Positions 1-12,009 of a DNA stretch of 64,000 bases are shown here, piece after piece. The notes below the pieces were generated by a model. The model saw nothing but the letters and a program-made list of their open reading frames with translations, searched no databases and had not been told where the DNA came from. The stretch comes from Imbricaverruca yamaguchii (Eukaryota; Arthropoda; Thecostraca; Neoverrucidae), in contig JAOTOL010001014.1 in assembly GCA_034440575.1 (NCBI GenBank), positions 62,001-126,000 of the forward strand, in the 5' to 3' direction. The first letter of the stretch is position 1. Every line of letters begins with the position of its first letter. The translations under genes and the position numbers were made by a program.

Positions 1-184
1 GTGATTGATCCATTGAGTAAGAGCTAGGTTTAGTTGCCCGGGCACTATTATAAGACTTCCCATATAAACCCTGTATGTATCTTTATACTGGGTGTAATGT
101 GTTCATTTCGTTTGCTAATTTTGTTTAATTTACACCTTTTTGGAGTCGGAGCATGTTTTGACGGCTCCGGGTAAATGTCCCGGC

Positions 185-258
185 GGTTCCGGCTCCGGCT
201 CCGGCTCCGGGCAAATGTTCCGGTCGGCGCGGCCCCGGCTCCGGCTCCGGCTCCGCAT
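185..258. repeat. GGCTCC hexanucleotide repeat
   Basis: A short imperfect run of GGCTCC hexamers, interrupted in the middle. Any arginine/serine-rich or glycine/alanine-rich reading through it is a by-product of the repeat. Confidence 0.8.
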
Positions 259-261
259 TCC

Positions 262-1380
262 TGCTTGGTTGCAGTAGATGGCACCGCTCAGATAAGGAAA
301 GACGCCTCTCTGAGCGGAAAGGCGCCCTGAGGAACTAAAGTCCTGCCCTCCAAAAATTTCCCCGTCTCCGATCGAAATTTGTGGAACAGCCCTTGTTTGT
401 CTACCTACCTGGGATTATCCATACGCAATGCAAACATGCAACGGAAAGAGACTGAGGAGCCATGTATTGGATTGCATATCACCACCACCACCACATCTCA
501 CCATGCTGAGGGTTCAAGAGTACTAGGGGAGCCTTGAGCAATATGGGATGCCCATCTAAGCATTCCTTGACCATTTCCTTGCTTTATTGATCTAAAGTGT
601 AGAATGCAGACAGAGGTACACGGGAGGGGCAAGCAGGGGCGCGTGTCCCTGTCTTGGTAGGCTAGGAATCAAGAAAAATCGTCAATTTTCATAACACTAA
701 GAAAAACAACCTGTTGGATCCTAGGTGACCAGAACACCAATGGCGATGCAGGTGATGTATGACCGCAAGTCAGATAGCATCACGCAGTTCACAGGCCGGC
801 ACTTGATAGGGATCAGTGTCACCTCATGCACATGCTAGCTGCGCCTTATGGCCATGCCAGCCCCCTATGTTTTGTAAAAAGTCGGAATGTTCTTCCAGGG
901 AGGACAACAACCGAACTCCCCTATGAAATCACCCTATGGAGCCTCGCTTCGGATGTCTTCGCAGAACAACTGGGGCCAACGCTTTGGTAACGAGCAGACT
1001 GCGCGCGCACCAGCTCGTGACGTCACAGACCGGGCGACCTTGGCCGGCTGTCTGAGGAGAAGCCTGACGAATTACTCCGGCCAGGCCGAGAAGCCTGATG
1101 AGCACTGCCCGGTCCAGCGGAAGGAACGGACAATGCGACAATGCAATGCGCCTCTCAATCTGCACAATGCACATCACAAATAAGTGTGTATTCTTGTTGG
1201 ATATCACCCACCGACAGACTTCCAATACCTTACAATCGCCCAGATTAGACCGCATCGACCCAGGCCTTACGTTTGCACCGCAAACTGTTTGAGCATCGCA
1301 TTAGAACTTGACCGACCATTCGATCGCATGTTCTAAGTGTTCAAGAATGAACATGAAAGAGAGTTGAGATCTTTATGGCA
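262..1380. other. Unique sequence, no gene recognised
   Basis: Mixed-composition sequence. An ATG-initiated frame at 887-1183 (98 codons, plus strand) and an overlapping minus-strand frame exist, but neither resembles a family I know and neither has clear splice context. I see no repeat structure or transposon end here. Confidence 0.4.
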
Positions 1381-1394
1381 CTTCCGGGCACGAC

Positions 1395-1582
1395 TTGGAG
1401 ATCAGACATGTATACACTAATGTCAACATGCAGTTGGATCATTGGACATCCAACATGCATACACTAGCGACACTATGTAAATATATAATTCCAGATCAGA
1501 CATACATACACTAATGTCACTACGCAAATCCATCATTGGTGATCCAACATAAATGTACTAATGCTACTATGGAAGTATATTA
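1395..1582. repeat. Degenerate tandem repeat, about 55/110 bp period
   Basis: The phrases GATCAGACAT, ATACACTAATGTCA and ATCCAACAT recur three to four times with drift. This is an old, decayed short tandem duplication. It is followed by AT-rich DNA containing a 20-bp perfect palindrome at 1609-1628. Confidence 0.55.
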
Positions 1583-2182
1583 TTATTGTATAATGTATTA
1601 TTATGCATAATTATAATGCATTATAATTGTTGCACTTACTTTGCAATGTTTGCATGTCAGTTTGGCATATTTTCTGTTTTCGAATTGGGCACTCCTTAAG
1701 AACAGATGCATTTATATGAGCGATGTGTTGTCTGCTGCGCCAAGTTGTGTATCGATTTGTTTTAGAAAGCACGTGATCTTTCCGTCTAGGTAGCTGCCAA
1801 CTGCCTGTACGTAGAAGGTGTAGTCGGTATAAGATATCGTCGGTGGGTAATTGGGACACAATTTGAGGTGAAGAAGTTGTGGCGATGGTGTGTAAGGGAA
1901 AACCTTCAATGACAAAATGTTTGAAAATTCCCTGTGCGGAAGCGATAAAATTGAATGGGCTGTCCCCACGGGGCGTTGCTACGGATTTGGCGTTTGAGGA
2001 CGGAGGACTTTTAAGCCGGTTTTCCATGTCATGCCACGTGTACAGCTAAACTTCATGAGGTTTGTAAGCACTTCGTTCGTCTTCTCGTCCCCCGCCGTAG
2101 CGGCACCCATGGCACCCCCGTCCTGTGGGAAATACCTAGGAGGGGGGGGGGGGGACGCGTGCCGCCAGCAGCTGTGGGTTCG

Positions 2183-2822
2183 TGCCACCAGTAGCGGTGG
2201 GGATGCTGGCACCAGAAGCGGTGGGGATGCTGCCACCAGTAGCGGTGGGGATGCTGCCACCAGTAGCGGTGGGGATGCTGCCACCAGTAGCGGTGGGGAT
2301 GCTGCCACCAGTAGCGGTGGGGATGCTGCCACCAGTAGCGGTGGGGATGCTGCCACCAGTAGCGGTGGGGATGCTGCCACCAGTAGCGGTGGGGATGCTG
2401 CCACCAGTAGCGGTGGGGATGCTGCCACCAGTAGCGGTGGGGATGCTGCCACCAGTAGCGGTGGGGATGCTGCCACCGAGTGCACCAGTAGCGGTGGGGA
2501 TGCTGCCACCAGTAGGGTGGGGATGCTGCCACCAGTAGCGGTGGGGATGCTGCCACCAGTAGCGGTGGGGATGCTGCCACCAGTAGCGGTGGGGATGCTG
2601 CCACCAGTAGCGGTGGGGATGCTGCCACCAGTAGCGGTGGGGATGCTGCCACCAGTAGCGGTGGGGATGCTGCCACCAGTAGCGGTGGGGATGCTGCCAC
2701 CAGTAGCGGTGGGGATGCTGCCACCAGTAGCGGTGGGGATGCTGCCACCAGTAGCGGTGGGGATGCTGCCACTAGTAGCGGTGGGGCTCGTGCCACCAGC
2801 AGCGGTGGGTCTTGTGCCACCC
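2183..2822. repeat. 24-bp minisatellite
   Basis: About 26 copies of a 24-bp unit with core GGGGATGCTGCCACC followed by AGTAGCGGT. The unit is a multiple of three and most copies are identical, so five frames stay open and read as eight-residue peptide repeats. One unit carries a short insertion near 2478 and another a 1-bp loss near 2515, which shifts the reading register without closing the frames. A run of 13 G lies just upstream, near 2143. I treat it as non-coding. Confidence 0.95.
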
Positions 2823-2829
2823 ACTCTTA

Positions 2830-3335
2830 AGCAAAGTTATAAACATGCATGGTGTGTGCGATGTGGTTACAATCTTGGGCGTCGGCACGGCAGAAGACGA
2901 ATGACGCGTCCTCCAAACTTCGTGGCATTTAATATTGCACGGTTGCATTGCATGGAAATTGCACTACATGGAATTGCACCGTTGTATTGCATGCAATACG
3001 TTTCATTGGCGTTGCATGTGGAAAATGGATTAAAATTACTTTTCCCTTTCCACCCGCACCCCTATTCAAAATCTGTAGCGGTGTTCACGGTATCCGGTGG
3101 AACTTCGGGGAGGGTGGGACAAAGTAGGCCGGTTGGCCGTCGGCCCACAAATGCTCCGTCGGCTTCGTTGGTGCGCGCCAACCGATCATTCAACCTCACT
3201 TGATTCGGATGTCATTGATCTAGAATCGTAAAATTTACACCGCAGCGGGTTCAACACAGGCGTAATACTTCCTCCAAATTTCGCGTTTCTAGCTTCAACG
3301 GTTTCTGAGACCAAGACATGAAGTTGCTGACATTT
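2830..3335. other. Unique sequence between minisatellite and SINE
   Basis: It contains several short GCATTGCATGG/GCAATACG-like words near 2940-3010 and nothing recognisable as coding. Confidence 0.4.
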
Positions 3336-3340
3336 CTAAG

Positions 3341-3560
3341 GTGGCTCAGTTGGCTGGAGCGCTGCCCTGCACTGGTCTCCCCTGTACTGGCAACACGGGG
3401 CTCAAGCCACTACGCGCGCTCGCATTTAACACCCGGCCGGGAGTGTCAGTTGGCAGCTGGCCCGATAAGGCCGGGGATGAGCTACCGGGCGGCCGTGTCG
3501 GTGCACTGAAGGCACGTTAATCTTTCGGTCAAAATTCTGCTGTTGAACTGGGATTCATGG
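3341..3560 (+). mobile_element. tRNA-derived SINE-like element
   Basis: A polymerase III A-box-like TGGCTCAGTTGG lies at 3342-3353 and a B-box-like GGGGCTCAAGCC at about 3397-3408, in the right order and spacing. A tail-like segment (GAAGGCACGTTAATC near 3508) follows. The tRNA-like head is degenerate, so this is a SINE and not a working tRNA gene. Target duplications were not located. Confidence 0.5.
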
Positions 3561-3759
3561 ACCGTGTGATGGGGGCAGGTTCACGCAACAAGCTCTGCTT
3601 AGCGGGCCCTGGTTCATAAAACCACCTCAGCAAGAACTCGGATGAAACTATTTTGTTTTTTCATATTGCCGCTAGGCAAGCTAACATCAATGGCCGTGCA
3701 TTTTGTCTACAAAATAATTTGCAAGATAATTTGCAATTGCATTTTTCCCTGCAAGATAA

Positions 3760-4280
3760 ATTTATCTCTATGACATCACGTATGCGTTCAGAATTGCAAC
3801 GAACCTGGCACTCCGCATGTAGTGAGCTGAGCGAGCTTAAGCCAGTACTAGGACTGCGGCGGTCCTCCAACTCGGACCTGCACTCAGCAGAGGAAGCGAT
3901 GCTTTACCGATTGAGGGTAGGACAGACCTACGCGACACATGGCGACACACTGACTGGTGGTGACCGACCTTTATTTCCGCGCTGTTCTGACACGTTTACC
4001 GCATATCATGTGTTGGTAGGCTGCTTACCGTTTGAATTGCTACCGCCAGATTTTAGGACGGCTGAGCGCCGACACTTCTTTGCGTGTCGCTACTAGAGAA
4101 CGACTCTGAAGTCTGGGAGGATTTTTGCCTTCCTACAACAAGGACGTTTTGTTGTGACGACCCGCCCCTCCTGAGGATCAATAGCTGGCTACTATAGCAG
4201 CATTGTAGACTACCTGTAAACACAGTTCTGGGCGCAAAATGGCCCTGGCAGTCAACGTAACTCTAAACTCCATTTCATCA
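3760..4280 (+). mobile_element. LINE 3' end, Jockey/I-type ORF2 C-terminus
   Basis: The frame at 3653-4096 ends in the segment that follows the reverse transcriptase in Jockey/I-like non-LTR retrotransposons. It has LYRLRVGQTYATHG, then TGGDRPLFPRC, then TAYHVLVGC. In intact relatives this is a (R)LRIGHT...LTH block followed by a cysteine/histidine knuckle. Here the first knuckle cysteine is missing and the frame closes at 4096. A second frame continues with a typical FLQQ-like terminus near 4125. A 3' UTR-like stretch (TGGGCGCAAAATGGCCCTGG at 4229-4248, then CTCTAAACTCCATTTCATC) follows. The element is 5'-truncated and non-functional. The clade assignment is from motif memory; the LINE assignment is firmer. 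Confidence 0.75.
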
Positions 4281-5072
4281 GCACAGTTTCCAAAATCTAA
4301 GGAGGGATGAGGGCATAATCCGCCTCCTCGGTGCGCGTTATGTGAGAGGCCCTTCGGTGCGCGCGTCTGGAATATTATCGTGCATTGTTTACGGATGAAA
4401 ATAAGAACATCGGAAGGGAGGTCGCAAAGTGCTTTCCGATGCGTCAAGTTTAATTCAAGTTAATGAATTTCCAAACACTGCAAACCCATATCAGAAGGCA
4501 CAAATGTCAAGACACCGATTCTTATGCCGATTAATGCCAAGTATGTTAAGTGGCTTGGGTGGAAATATGAGGAAAGCCGTGCAAACACCAGGTCAGTTGG
4601 CCATTTCGGACGAGACTGACCCGTAGTGGGTAATGGGGATGGGCAGTCCGCCGGTATCTCAGTTGGTAATTTGAGTTGAATGGCGCTTCGGCCAATCCGG
4701 CGGGGTGACTTCGACATCACGAATGTTCATCCTCCAGAGATCGCTTGGCCGTCGTCGGTTGCGTCGTGCAGGCATTAATGGCACGCTATGAGCACATTCG
4801 GACGAAGCCGTCGGCTGAACTAGAATCTCAAACTTCGACGGTGGTCCATGTGATTAGGGTCAGCGCGAGGAACTATTATTGGCATTGTCTCTAGGCTGAA
4901 GTCCACCCCTCTCGAGGCGGTTCGCTGGCAGCCGTGCTGGTAACGAGGTGATCGGGAAAATGTTGCCGACCCCGTGGTTTGATCGGGCGACGCTAGCATA
5001 TCACACGAGTAATGCGAGTTCTATCACCAACAGTAGTAGCGATATTTGACCCGTCTAGAAGAGGCCACACGG
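4281..5072. other. Unique sequence, no gene recognised
   Basis: There is a weak tRNA-like segment near 4648-4725 (CTCAGTTGGTAA, then GGGGTGACTTCGA) that might be a worn SINE head. No convincing coding sequence. Confidence 0.35.
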
Positions 5073-6795
5073 AGAACGAGTGGTCTGGCAGTGTCAGTGG
5101 AGAGCGAGTGGTCTGGCAGTGTCAGTGGAGAGCGAGTGGTCTGGCAGTGTCAGTGGAGAGCGAGTGGTCTGGCAGTGTCAGTGGAGAGCGAGTGGTCTGG
5201 CAGTGTCAGTGGAGAGCGAGTGGTCTGGCAGTGTCGCAGTGGTCTGGCAGTGTCAGTGGAGAGCGAGTGGTCTGGCAGTGTCAGTGGAGAGCGAGTGGTC
5301 TGGCAGTGTCAGTGGAGAGCGAGTGGTCTGGCAGTGTCAGTGGAGAGAGTGGTCTGGCAGTGTCAGTGGAGAGCGAGTGGTCTGGCAGTGTCAGTGGAGA
5401 GCGAGTGGTCTGGCAGTGTCAGTGGAGGAGTGGTCTGGCAGTGTCAAGCAGTGGTCTGGCAGTGTCAGTGAGGCAGTGGTCTGGCAGTGTCAGCGTGGTC
5501 TGGCAGTGTCAGTGGTCTGGCAGTGTCATGCAGTGGTCTGGCAGTGTCATAGCAGTGGTCTGGCAGTGTCATGGAGCGAGTGGTCTGGCAGTGTCACAGT
5601 GGTCTGGCAGTGTCAGAGTGGTCTGACAGTGTCACAGTGGTCTGGCAGTGTCACAGTGGTCTGGCAGTGTCATGGCAGTGGTCTGGCAGTGTCAGGCAGT
5701 GGTCTGGCAGTGTCACAGTGGTCTGGCAGTGTCACAGTGGTCTGGCAGTGTACAGTGGTCTGGCAGTGTCAAGTGGTCTGGCAGTGTAGCAGTGGTCTGG
5801 CAGTGTCAGCGAGTGGTCTGGCAGTGTCAGTGGGAGCGAGTGGTCTGGCAGTGTCAGTGGAAGCGAGTGGTCTGGCAGTGTCAGTGGGAGGAGTGGTCTG
5901 CCAGTGTCAGTGGAGAGCGAGTGGTCTGGCAGTGTCAGTGGAGAGCGAGTGGTCTGGCAGTGTCAGTGGAGAGCGAGTGGTCTGGCAGTGTCAGTGGAGA
6001 GCGAGTGGTCTGGCAGTGTCAGTGGTGAGTGGTCTGGCAGTGTCAGTGGAGAGCGAGTGGTCTGGCAGTGTCATAGAGCAGTGGTCTGGCAGTGTCATAG
6101 CAAGTGGTCTGGCAGTGAGAAGTGGTCTGGCAGTGTCAGTGGAGAGCAGTGGTCTGGCAGTGTCAGGGGCGAGTGGTCTGGCAGTGTCAGTGGGGAGTGG
6201 TCTGGCAGTGTCAGTGGAGAGCGAGTGGTCTGGCAGTGTCAGTGGAGAGCGAGTGGTCTGGCAGTGTCAGTGGAGAGCGAGTGGTCTGGCAGTGTAACAG
6301 TGGTCTGGCAGTGTCAGTGGAGAGCAAGTGGTCTGGCAGTGTCACAGTGGTCTGGCAGTGTCACAGTGGTCTGGCAGTGTCACAGTGGTCTGGCAGTGTC
6401 ACAGTGGTCTGGCAGTGTCACAGTGGTCTGCCAGTGTCACAGTGGTCTGCCGGTGTCACAGTGGTCTGGCAGTGTCACAGTGGTCTGCCTGCGTAACAGT
6501 GGTCAGCCAGTGTCACAGTGGTCAGCCAGTGTCACATTGATCTGACAGTGTCACAGTGGTCTGGCAGCGTCACAGTGGTCTGGCAGTGTCACAGTGGTCT
6601 GGCAGTGTCACAGTGGTCTGGCAGTGTCACAGTGGTCTGGCAGTGTCACAGTGGTCTGGCAGTGTCACAGTGGTCTGGCAGTGTCACAGTGGTCTGGCAG
6701 TGTCACAGTGGTCTGGCAGTGTCACAGTGGTCTGGCAGTGTCACAGTGGTCTGGCAGTGTCACAGTGATCTGGCGGTGTCAGTGTCAATGTGGCG
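5073..6795. repeat. Compound 28-bp / 19-bp minisatellite
   Basis: Every unit shares the core GTGGTCTGGCAGTGTCA. In 5073-5430 and 5895-6290 the unit is 28 bp, with the extra segment GTGGAGAGCGA. In 6340-6770 it is a clean 19-bp unit, CACAGTGGTCTGGCAGTGT. Between these, unit lengths vary irregularly. There are roughly 75 copies. Long open frames here (up to about 405 codons) carry only repeats of WSGSV/VVWQCQ/SGLAVS and are artefacts. Confidence 0.95.
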
Positions 6796-6799
6796 ATAG

Positions 6800-7930
6800 T
6801 GTCCGCACTTTAGTGGCACCAGAATCTTTCCGAAGAGCATGATTTCCTTGAACTGGAGTGCACAGCCGGGTGGTATGGTCGGGGTTTAGACAGTCGCCTG
6901 CACAGAGCGTGGGCTCTTGGTCGACAGGTCGCCGCTGCCGACAGACTCAGCGCCAGGGCCGCCGTGGAAAATCGCTAGTTCGGTGTTGGAGAGTGAGAAT
7001 CCGCTTGGTTTCCTTCGACATAGCGAAAAATTGTAATCTGGGGATCGGGTCAATAGCCGCCCCTCCATCCTTGTTCTTTTGACCAGGTGAGGCGCGTTTG
7101 TAAACAACGACGGATGTTTTATGCTCGAATCTAAAACGAAAATAGTTAAATGGCATTGCTGAAATCTGGGAAATTTTGCATATAGTTGTTTACTTTCTTG
7201 GGAAATCGACTAAAAATGGGGATTAACTAAGCAGACAATTAATTACCTTTAATCAAGAGTAGGCGAACCGATGACAGCAAGGAAATTTGTATTCGTCGGA
7301 TTTCCATTTTTAGTCGAATGATATTACCACCAGGCTTCATGTCAGCGGGCGAAAAACATGGTCTGCCACTTGCCGACTTTAATCAGTTAAAGCCGATTTA
7401 AACCAACAGGGAACAATATCCATAGACAAAGATAAGTTAGGATCAAATGCGTTTTTAATCTGTCGGGATAAAATCATGGAGGATCTTTTTGCATAGCAGA
7501 GGGTGGGGGACGACTGTGCATTAGCTCGGTGCATTCCGTGTAACGCCGCGTTCATTCAGTCTTTCAGTGACCTGATGTGCTCTTGTCCAATTTGTCGTGG
7601 CGGCTATTCCGGCTGGGGACACGGCGCAGCACGAAAAGACGCTTCCATACAGGATGGTGCACGCTGTGGAGGATCCTACTGAGCGTCAAGCCCCGTGGAG
7701 CCCCTATTGAGCATGGAGCCCCGAATAATTAGCCTTCCATTACACACCGTCCCAAAGTTCTAGTTGCGCCCACGCTGTGCATGCGAGGCGAATTCGCAGG
7801 AAGGGTGTAGGCTGCATGAGAGACCGCGTCTGAGAGGAAGGTGAACACAGCGCCAGGCAGCACCACGTGCATTCAAACTGGTGCCGGCGTCCGAACCAAG
7901 GTCCGGACAGGAGAGCAGGACAGGACTCAC
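6800..7930. other. Unique sequence, no gene recognised
   Basis: Short frames at 6858-7107 on both strands overlap each other and match nothing I know. No repeat or transposon terminus identified. Confidence 0.4.
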
Positions 7931-7931
7931 C

Positions 7932-8222
7932 GTCAGCCGTGAACAGGAGAATGAGCAGCAAAACATGATATGACGTACCGTCAACAGACAACAGGAGAAT
8001 GAGTAGCAAAGCATGACATGACTTACCGTCAGCAGACAACAGGATAATGAGCGGCAAAGCATGACATGACGTACGGTCAGCAGACAACAGGAGAATGAGC
8101 GGCAAAGCATGACATGACTTACCGTCAGCAGACAACAGGAAAATGACCAGCAAAACATGGCATGACGCACCGTCAGCAGACAACAGGAATATGACCAACA
8201 AAACATGGCATGGCGTACAGTT
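7932..8222. repeat. 48-bp minisatellite
   Basis: Nearly six copies of a 48-bp unit containing AACAGGAGAATGAG, then GCAAAGCATGACATGAC, then CGTCAGCAGAC. Copies differ by a few substitutions. The minus-strand frames LLSADG/SCHALPL are a by-product of the 16-codon period. Confidence 0.9.
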
Positions 8223-8224
8223 AT

Positions 8225-8614
8225 AGGCACTCGATATCTGCTGCGCTGAGGCTTCAGGTAGGGTAAAGTGTAGTGTGGGAAGTGGGACAGTATTTCAATG
8301 TTAAATGCTCATTGCTCCTGCTGTTCCGGTTGCATGTACTTTATGACGGGAGGGTTTCATATCTGCTCGTGCTAAAATTAACGTTGTTAATTATAATGCA
8401 AATTATAGTTTGATGTGGAAGGCTATGTCAGGTCCAGATGGCGACTAGAGTTGTGGGCAAAAACAACGCCGACTTAAGGCTCCGGAGAGGCTCCAGGTTG
8501 TGTAGCACTTCCAGACGTGAGGACACCACCGCCACGGAGACGGCCACATCCGTCACCTCTGCCCATCATGGGTCTGCAGGGTCTGCAGTTCCGCCGAAGA
8601 GAGTCGTCACGTAC
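8225..8614. other. Unique sequence
   Basis: AT-rich then GC-rich single-copy-looking DNA with no supported gene. Confidence 0.35.
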
Positions 8615-9402
8615 AATGTCAATACAAATACAACACCAACACGATGCAACACCAACACCAACACAACACCCACATAGTGCAACATCCACATAATGCAACA
8701 CAAACACGATGCAACACGAACACCAACACACACCCACATAATGTAACACCAACACGATGCAACACCAACACCAACACAACATCCACATAATGCAACACCC
8801 ACATAATACAACACCAACACGATGCAACACCAACACGATGCAACACCAACACGATGCAACACCAACACGATGCAACACCAACACGATGCAACACCAACAC
8901 GATGCAACACCAACACGATGCAACACGAACACCAATACCAAAGAATGCAACACCCACATAATGCAACACCAACACGATGCAACACCAACACCAACACAAC
9001 ACCCACATAATGCAACACCCACATAATGCAACACCCACATAATGCAACACCCACATAATGCAACACCCACATAATGCAACACCCACATAATGCAACACCC
9101 ACATAATGCAACACCCACATGATGCAACACCAACACGATGCAACACCAACACCAACACAATACCCACATATGCACACCACGCACCGTATGCAACCCAGCA
9201 TGCAACACCAACACCCAAAACCCACATAATGCAACACCCACATAATGCAACACCAACACGATGCAACACCAACACCAACACAACACCCACATAATGCAAC
9301 ACCCACATAATGCAACACCAACACAATGCAACACCAACACCAACACAACACGCACATAGTGCAACACCAACACGATGCAACACCAACACCAACCCCATGT
9401 AC
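8615..9402. repeat. 16-bp minisatellite with two unit variants
   Basis: Units of 16 bp come in two main forms, ACGATGCAACACCAAC and ATAATGCAACACCCAC, and each form occurs in blocks. Both are separated by ACACCAACACAAC spacers that recur every 80-230 bp. The period is not a multiple of three, so all minus-strand frames cycle and stay open (up to about 398 codons, VGVALCGCC type). These are artefacts. Confidence 0.95.
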
Positions 9403-11100
9403 GCCTCGAAGTGCATCTCCTGCAACAGACAAGACGCACGAGAGAAGCTAACATTATTGAAGCAACGCATGTATGAGCATGCAGGCGATACCGCTCATGC
9501 TGGGGAGAAGACAGGGTCCTCTCTCCCGTCGCTAGGCACCTTGCGCTGGTACTAATGGAGGCACTACTAACACAGGTTCGCAGACCCACAAGCCATTCCA
9601 TCTCAAACACTCCAAAGATCCACTGCTTATGCTTTCTGCCTTCTACTGGTCCGTAGTGCTTCATAAACAAACATCTTCAACTGGAAACACGTTCTAACGA
9701 TGGCTTCGGCCGAGGAGTTTAGTCCTCGCAGTGTGAGAGGGAGGGGTGGTGGTAATTTGGCCTCCCTCGCAATTGCGTTCTAACCAAGATGAGATCTGTT
9801 GTAAACGGCACGGGACATCTACATTGTTGAATGTTTACACTAATTGAGCACATTTGTTTGCATACATTTTGGCTGGCCGTCCGGATCAGATAAAGCAGGT
9901 CAATGTTGGGATTCCGTCAGTCATCCATCTTCACCGCAGTTTCTGGACCATAATCGTGAAGTAAACGTGAATCCGTGCTTCAATGTTGATGGTATGCAAG
10001 CTGACGACTTAGCTGAACATGGGTGACACGTGTAAATGTCCAGGCCACCTATCTCATCAAGGTCAATACCTGGAAACTTGTGATGAACTGTTGAAGATTA
10101 CCATGTACGAAAGCTATGACGCTCAGGAAATGATGGTGGGGTCCCCAAACCAAAGCCATACGTTTTCCAAACTGCTCGAAAATTGCAATTGCTTAACGCA
10201 ATGTGCGCAAGTAACAGAACGAAAGGTATGCCAAATTTCAAAGCGATGATGTGCGCAAACCATGACTTTCCTCAAAAAAGAATACTAGGAGAGGAAGGCA
10301 GTCAATCATTCACCCCCACCCACCCCACCCACACTGCGGTTGTGCATATGTATGCTCAGTACATATGTGTGTGGTTTACTATATATTCGCTGCCAAGTCA
10401 CGCCGGGCTACTGAAGCTAATTTACGCATGCCTGCTGGGTACATGCAACGGCTGCAAGATCCTTGTATATTGCCTCTTCGTCGTGGTCACATTTTTGTTT
10501 ATCGAAATTTATGTGACCTAGGTCACTAGTACTGTACATAATACAAAGTCATTGCATCGAACACATCTCGGCACAATTTCTCCAAAATCTGTGATTGCGG
10601 AGATAAAGCTTTCATCCGGTTGCCAATTCTATATGCCACTTAATCATGTTGATGCTGAGATGGATTAACGAATATTACCAAGGCAACGAATATTGAAACA
10701 TGTAAGCCTTCACTCATGTTCAGGGAGACAAAGGAACGAAAAGTTCACGATATTAATATCGTGCGGAGCTCATATAACTCGGTTCGCACCCATAATTCTC
10801 ATATATTTTCTTTCATGTAATAAAAACATAATGGACAAATGCCGTTCATAATTCATTAAGCAATGCCATCCCCAATATTCATTATCCAATAGCTTTGAAT
10901 TTTCATAGATTGACCACTTGGTATGACCCAGGCTACCATTCCGATTCATGTAGGTGCATCCTTCCTTTATCCTTTTATCTTCTCCCCTGAATAGCTTGAG
11001 ATTAGCCGAAGTGCTCTGGAGATAAAGATGTAGGAAGAATAGGCCACCGCAGCAGGACCTGTGATTAGCCAGAATACCTTTTGTTAACTAACGCGTTAAT
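9403..11100. other. Unique sequence, no gene recognised
   Basis: Short frames (9844-10026, 10019-10249, 10183-10521) show no family resemblance. An 8-bp inverted pair GGTCACAT / ATGTGACC with a 19-nt loop lies near 10,487-10,521, and a GATATTAATATC palindrome lies near 10,748. Confidence 0.4.
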
Positions 11101-11104
11101 TTAG

Positions 11105-11290
11105 CAGCCAAGGTCCTAACTAGCCGGAGAGTGTGCAAATTGCATTCTATTCGGGGTTTAAGCCAGAGGTTCGGGGTTCGATTCCCCGCGATGTCCGCCC
11201 TTCCCGCCAGGGTAAGAGGCAGGCGACGCCATATGGCCTCAGCTGCTGAGTGCGTCGTAAAGCCACAATCCAAGCACCCACAGAAGGTAC
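11105..11290 (+). mobile_element. tRNA-derived SINE-like element
   Basis: A perfect B box, GGTTCGATTCC, lies at 11,175-11,185 inside a T-arm-like hairpin (CGGGG...CCCCG). An approximate A box (TAGCCGGAGAG) lies about 55 bp upstream, and a SINE-type tail (GTCGTAAAGCCACAATCCAA) ends near 11,275. The anticodon arm is not convincing, so I call it a SINE and not a tRNA gene. Confidence 0.5.
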
Positions 11291-11356
11291 ATACGCCCAG
11301 TGGAAATAGCTATCCTCTCTAGAAAGACAATTCCAGCGATGGCCCAGTCAGGTCAG

Positions 11357-11385
11357 TCCATGACACTCACGCTGAGTGTCATGGA
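11357..11385. other. Hairpin, 13-bp perfect stem, 3-nt loop
   Basis: TCCATGACACTCA pairs with TGAGTGTCATGGA around a CGC loop. Function unknown. Confidence 0.8.
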
Positions 11386-11686
11386 GTGAGTGTACCCCAG
11401 GCTGAGTGAGTGTACTCAAAGCGTCAGAGGTTAAATGGACACAATGCACTGGTCGGCGTAACGGTGACCAGCGTCGGCAGTCATCACTCATCCGGTAAGC
11501 CTGGCGCCGCGCGCGAGCGTGATGGTGGGTTTGCCGGGAGCCACTCAATTCCATGGGTACTTAGTGCTGCTTATCAGCGGGAATCGGCTGCGTTAGGGGG
11601 CCGCAATAAGATCCGGCCGCCGTTTATTGCTTCGTGCCCCGTGCTTCATGTTAGCTGCAAGGTTGAGAGGCAGCGTTCCGGTTTCA
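11386..11686. other. Unique sequence
   Basis: GC-rich sequence with partial GTGAGTGTAC repeats at its start. No gene supported. Confidence 0.35.
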
Positions 11687-11994
11687 GGTGGGTCTGCGGT
11701 GGTAGGTACCCGGTCTGGGGTGGGTCTGCGGTGGTAGGTGCCCGGTCTGGGGTGGGTCTGCGGTGGTAGGTACCCGGTCTGGGGTGGGTCTGCGGTGGTA
11801 GATGCCCGGTCTGGGGTGGGTCTGCGGTGGTAGGTACCCGGTCTGGGGTGGGTCTGCGGTGGTAGATGCCCGGTCTGGGGTGGGTCTGCGGTGGTAGGTA
11901 CCCGGTCTGGGGTGGGTCTGCGGTAGTAGGGGCGTCATTTGTGCTGCGGTGGTAAGTACCTAGTCTGAGATGGGTCTGCGGTGATAGGTACCCA
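11687..11994. repeat. 32-bp minisatellite, left part
   Basis: About nine and a half copies of a 32-bp unit with GGTGGGTCTGCGGTGGTAGG and CCCGGTCTGGG. Units alternate between TACCC and TGCCC versions. The array stops abruptly at GGTACCCA, where the hAT-like element begins, and resumes with the same orientation and phase at 18,689. Confidence 0.95.
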
Positions 11995-12009
11995 CAGGGG
12001 CGTCGATTT

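Noticed and set aside
2031..3203. 390-codon frame through the 24-bp array
   Set aside because: Four other frames are equally open; it is composed almost wholly of the repeat and shows no domain outside it.
4645..4725. tRNA-like SINE head
   Set aside because: Weak A-box and poor B-box matches and no tail; mentioned only as a possibility.
5080..6297. 405-codon tryptophan/serine repeat protein
   Set aside because: All three plus frames give comparable frames because unit lengths are 28 and 19 bp with no stops.
8474..9670. 398-codon cysteine/tryptophan-rich minus-strand frame
   Set aside because: The 16-bp unit rotates through all frames, so openness is automatic.
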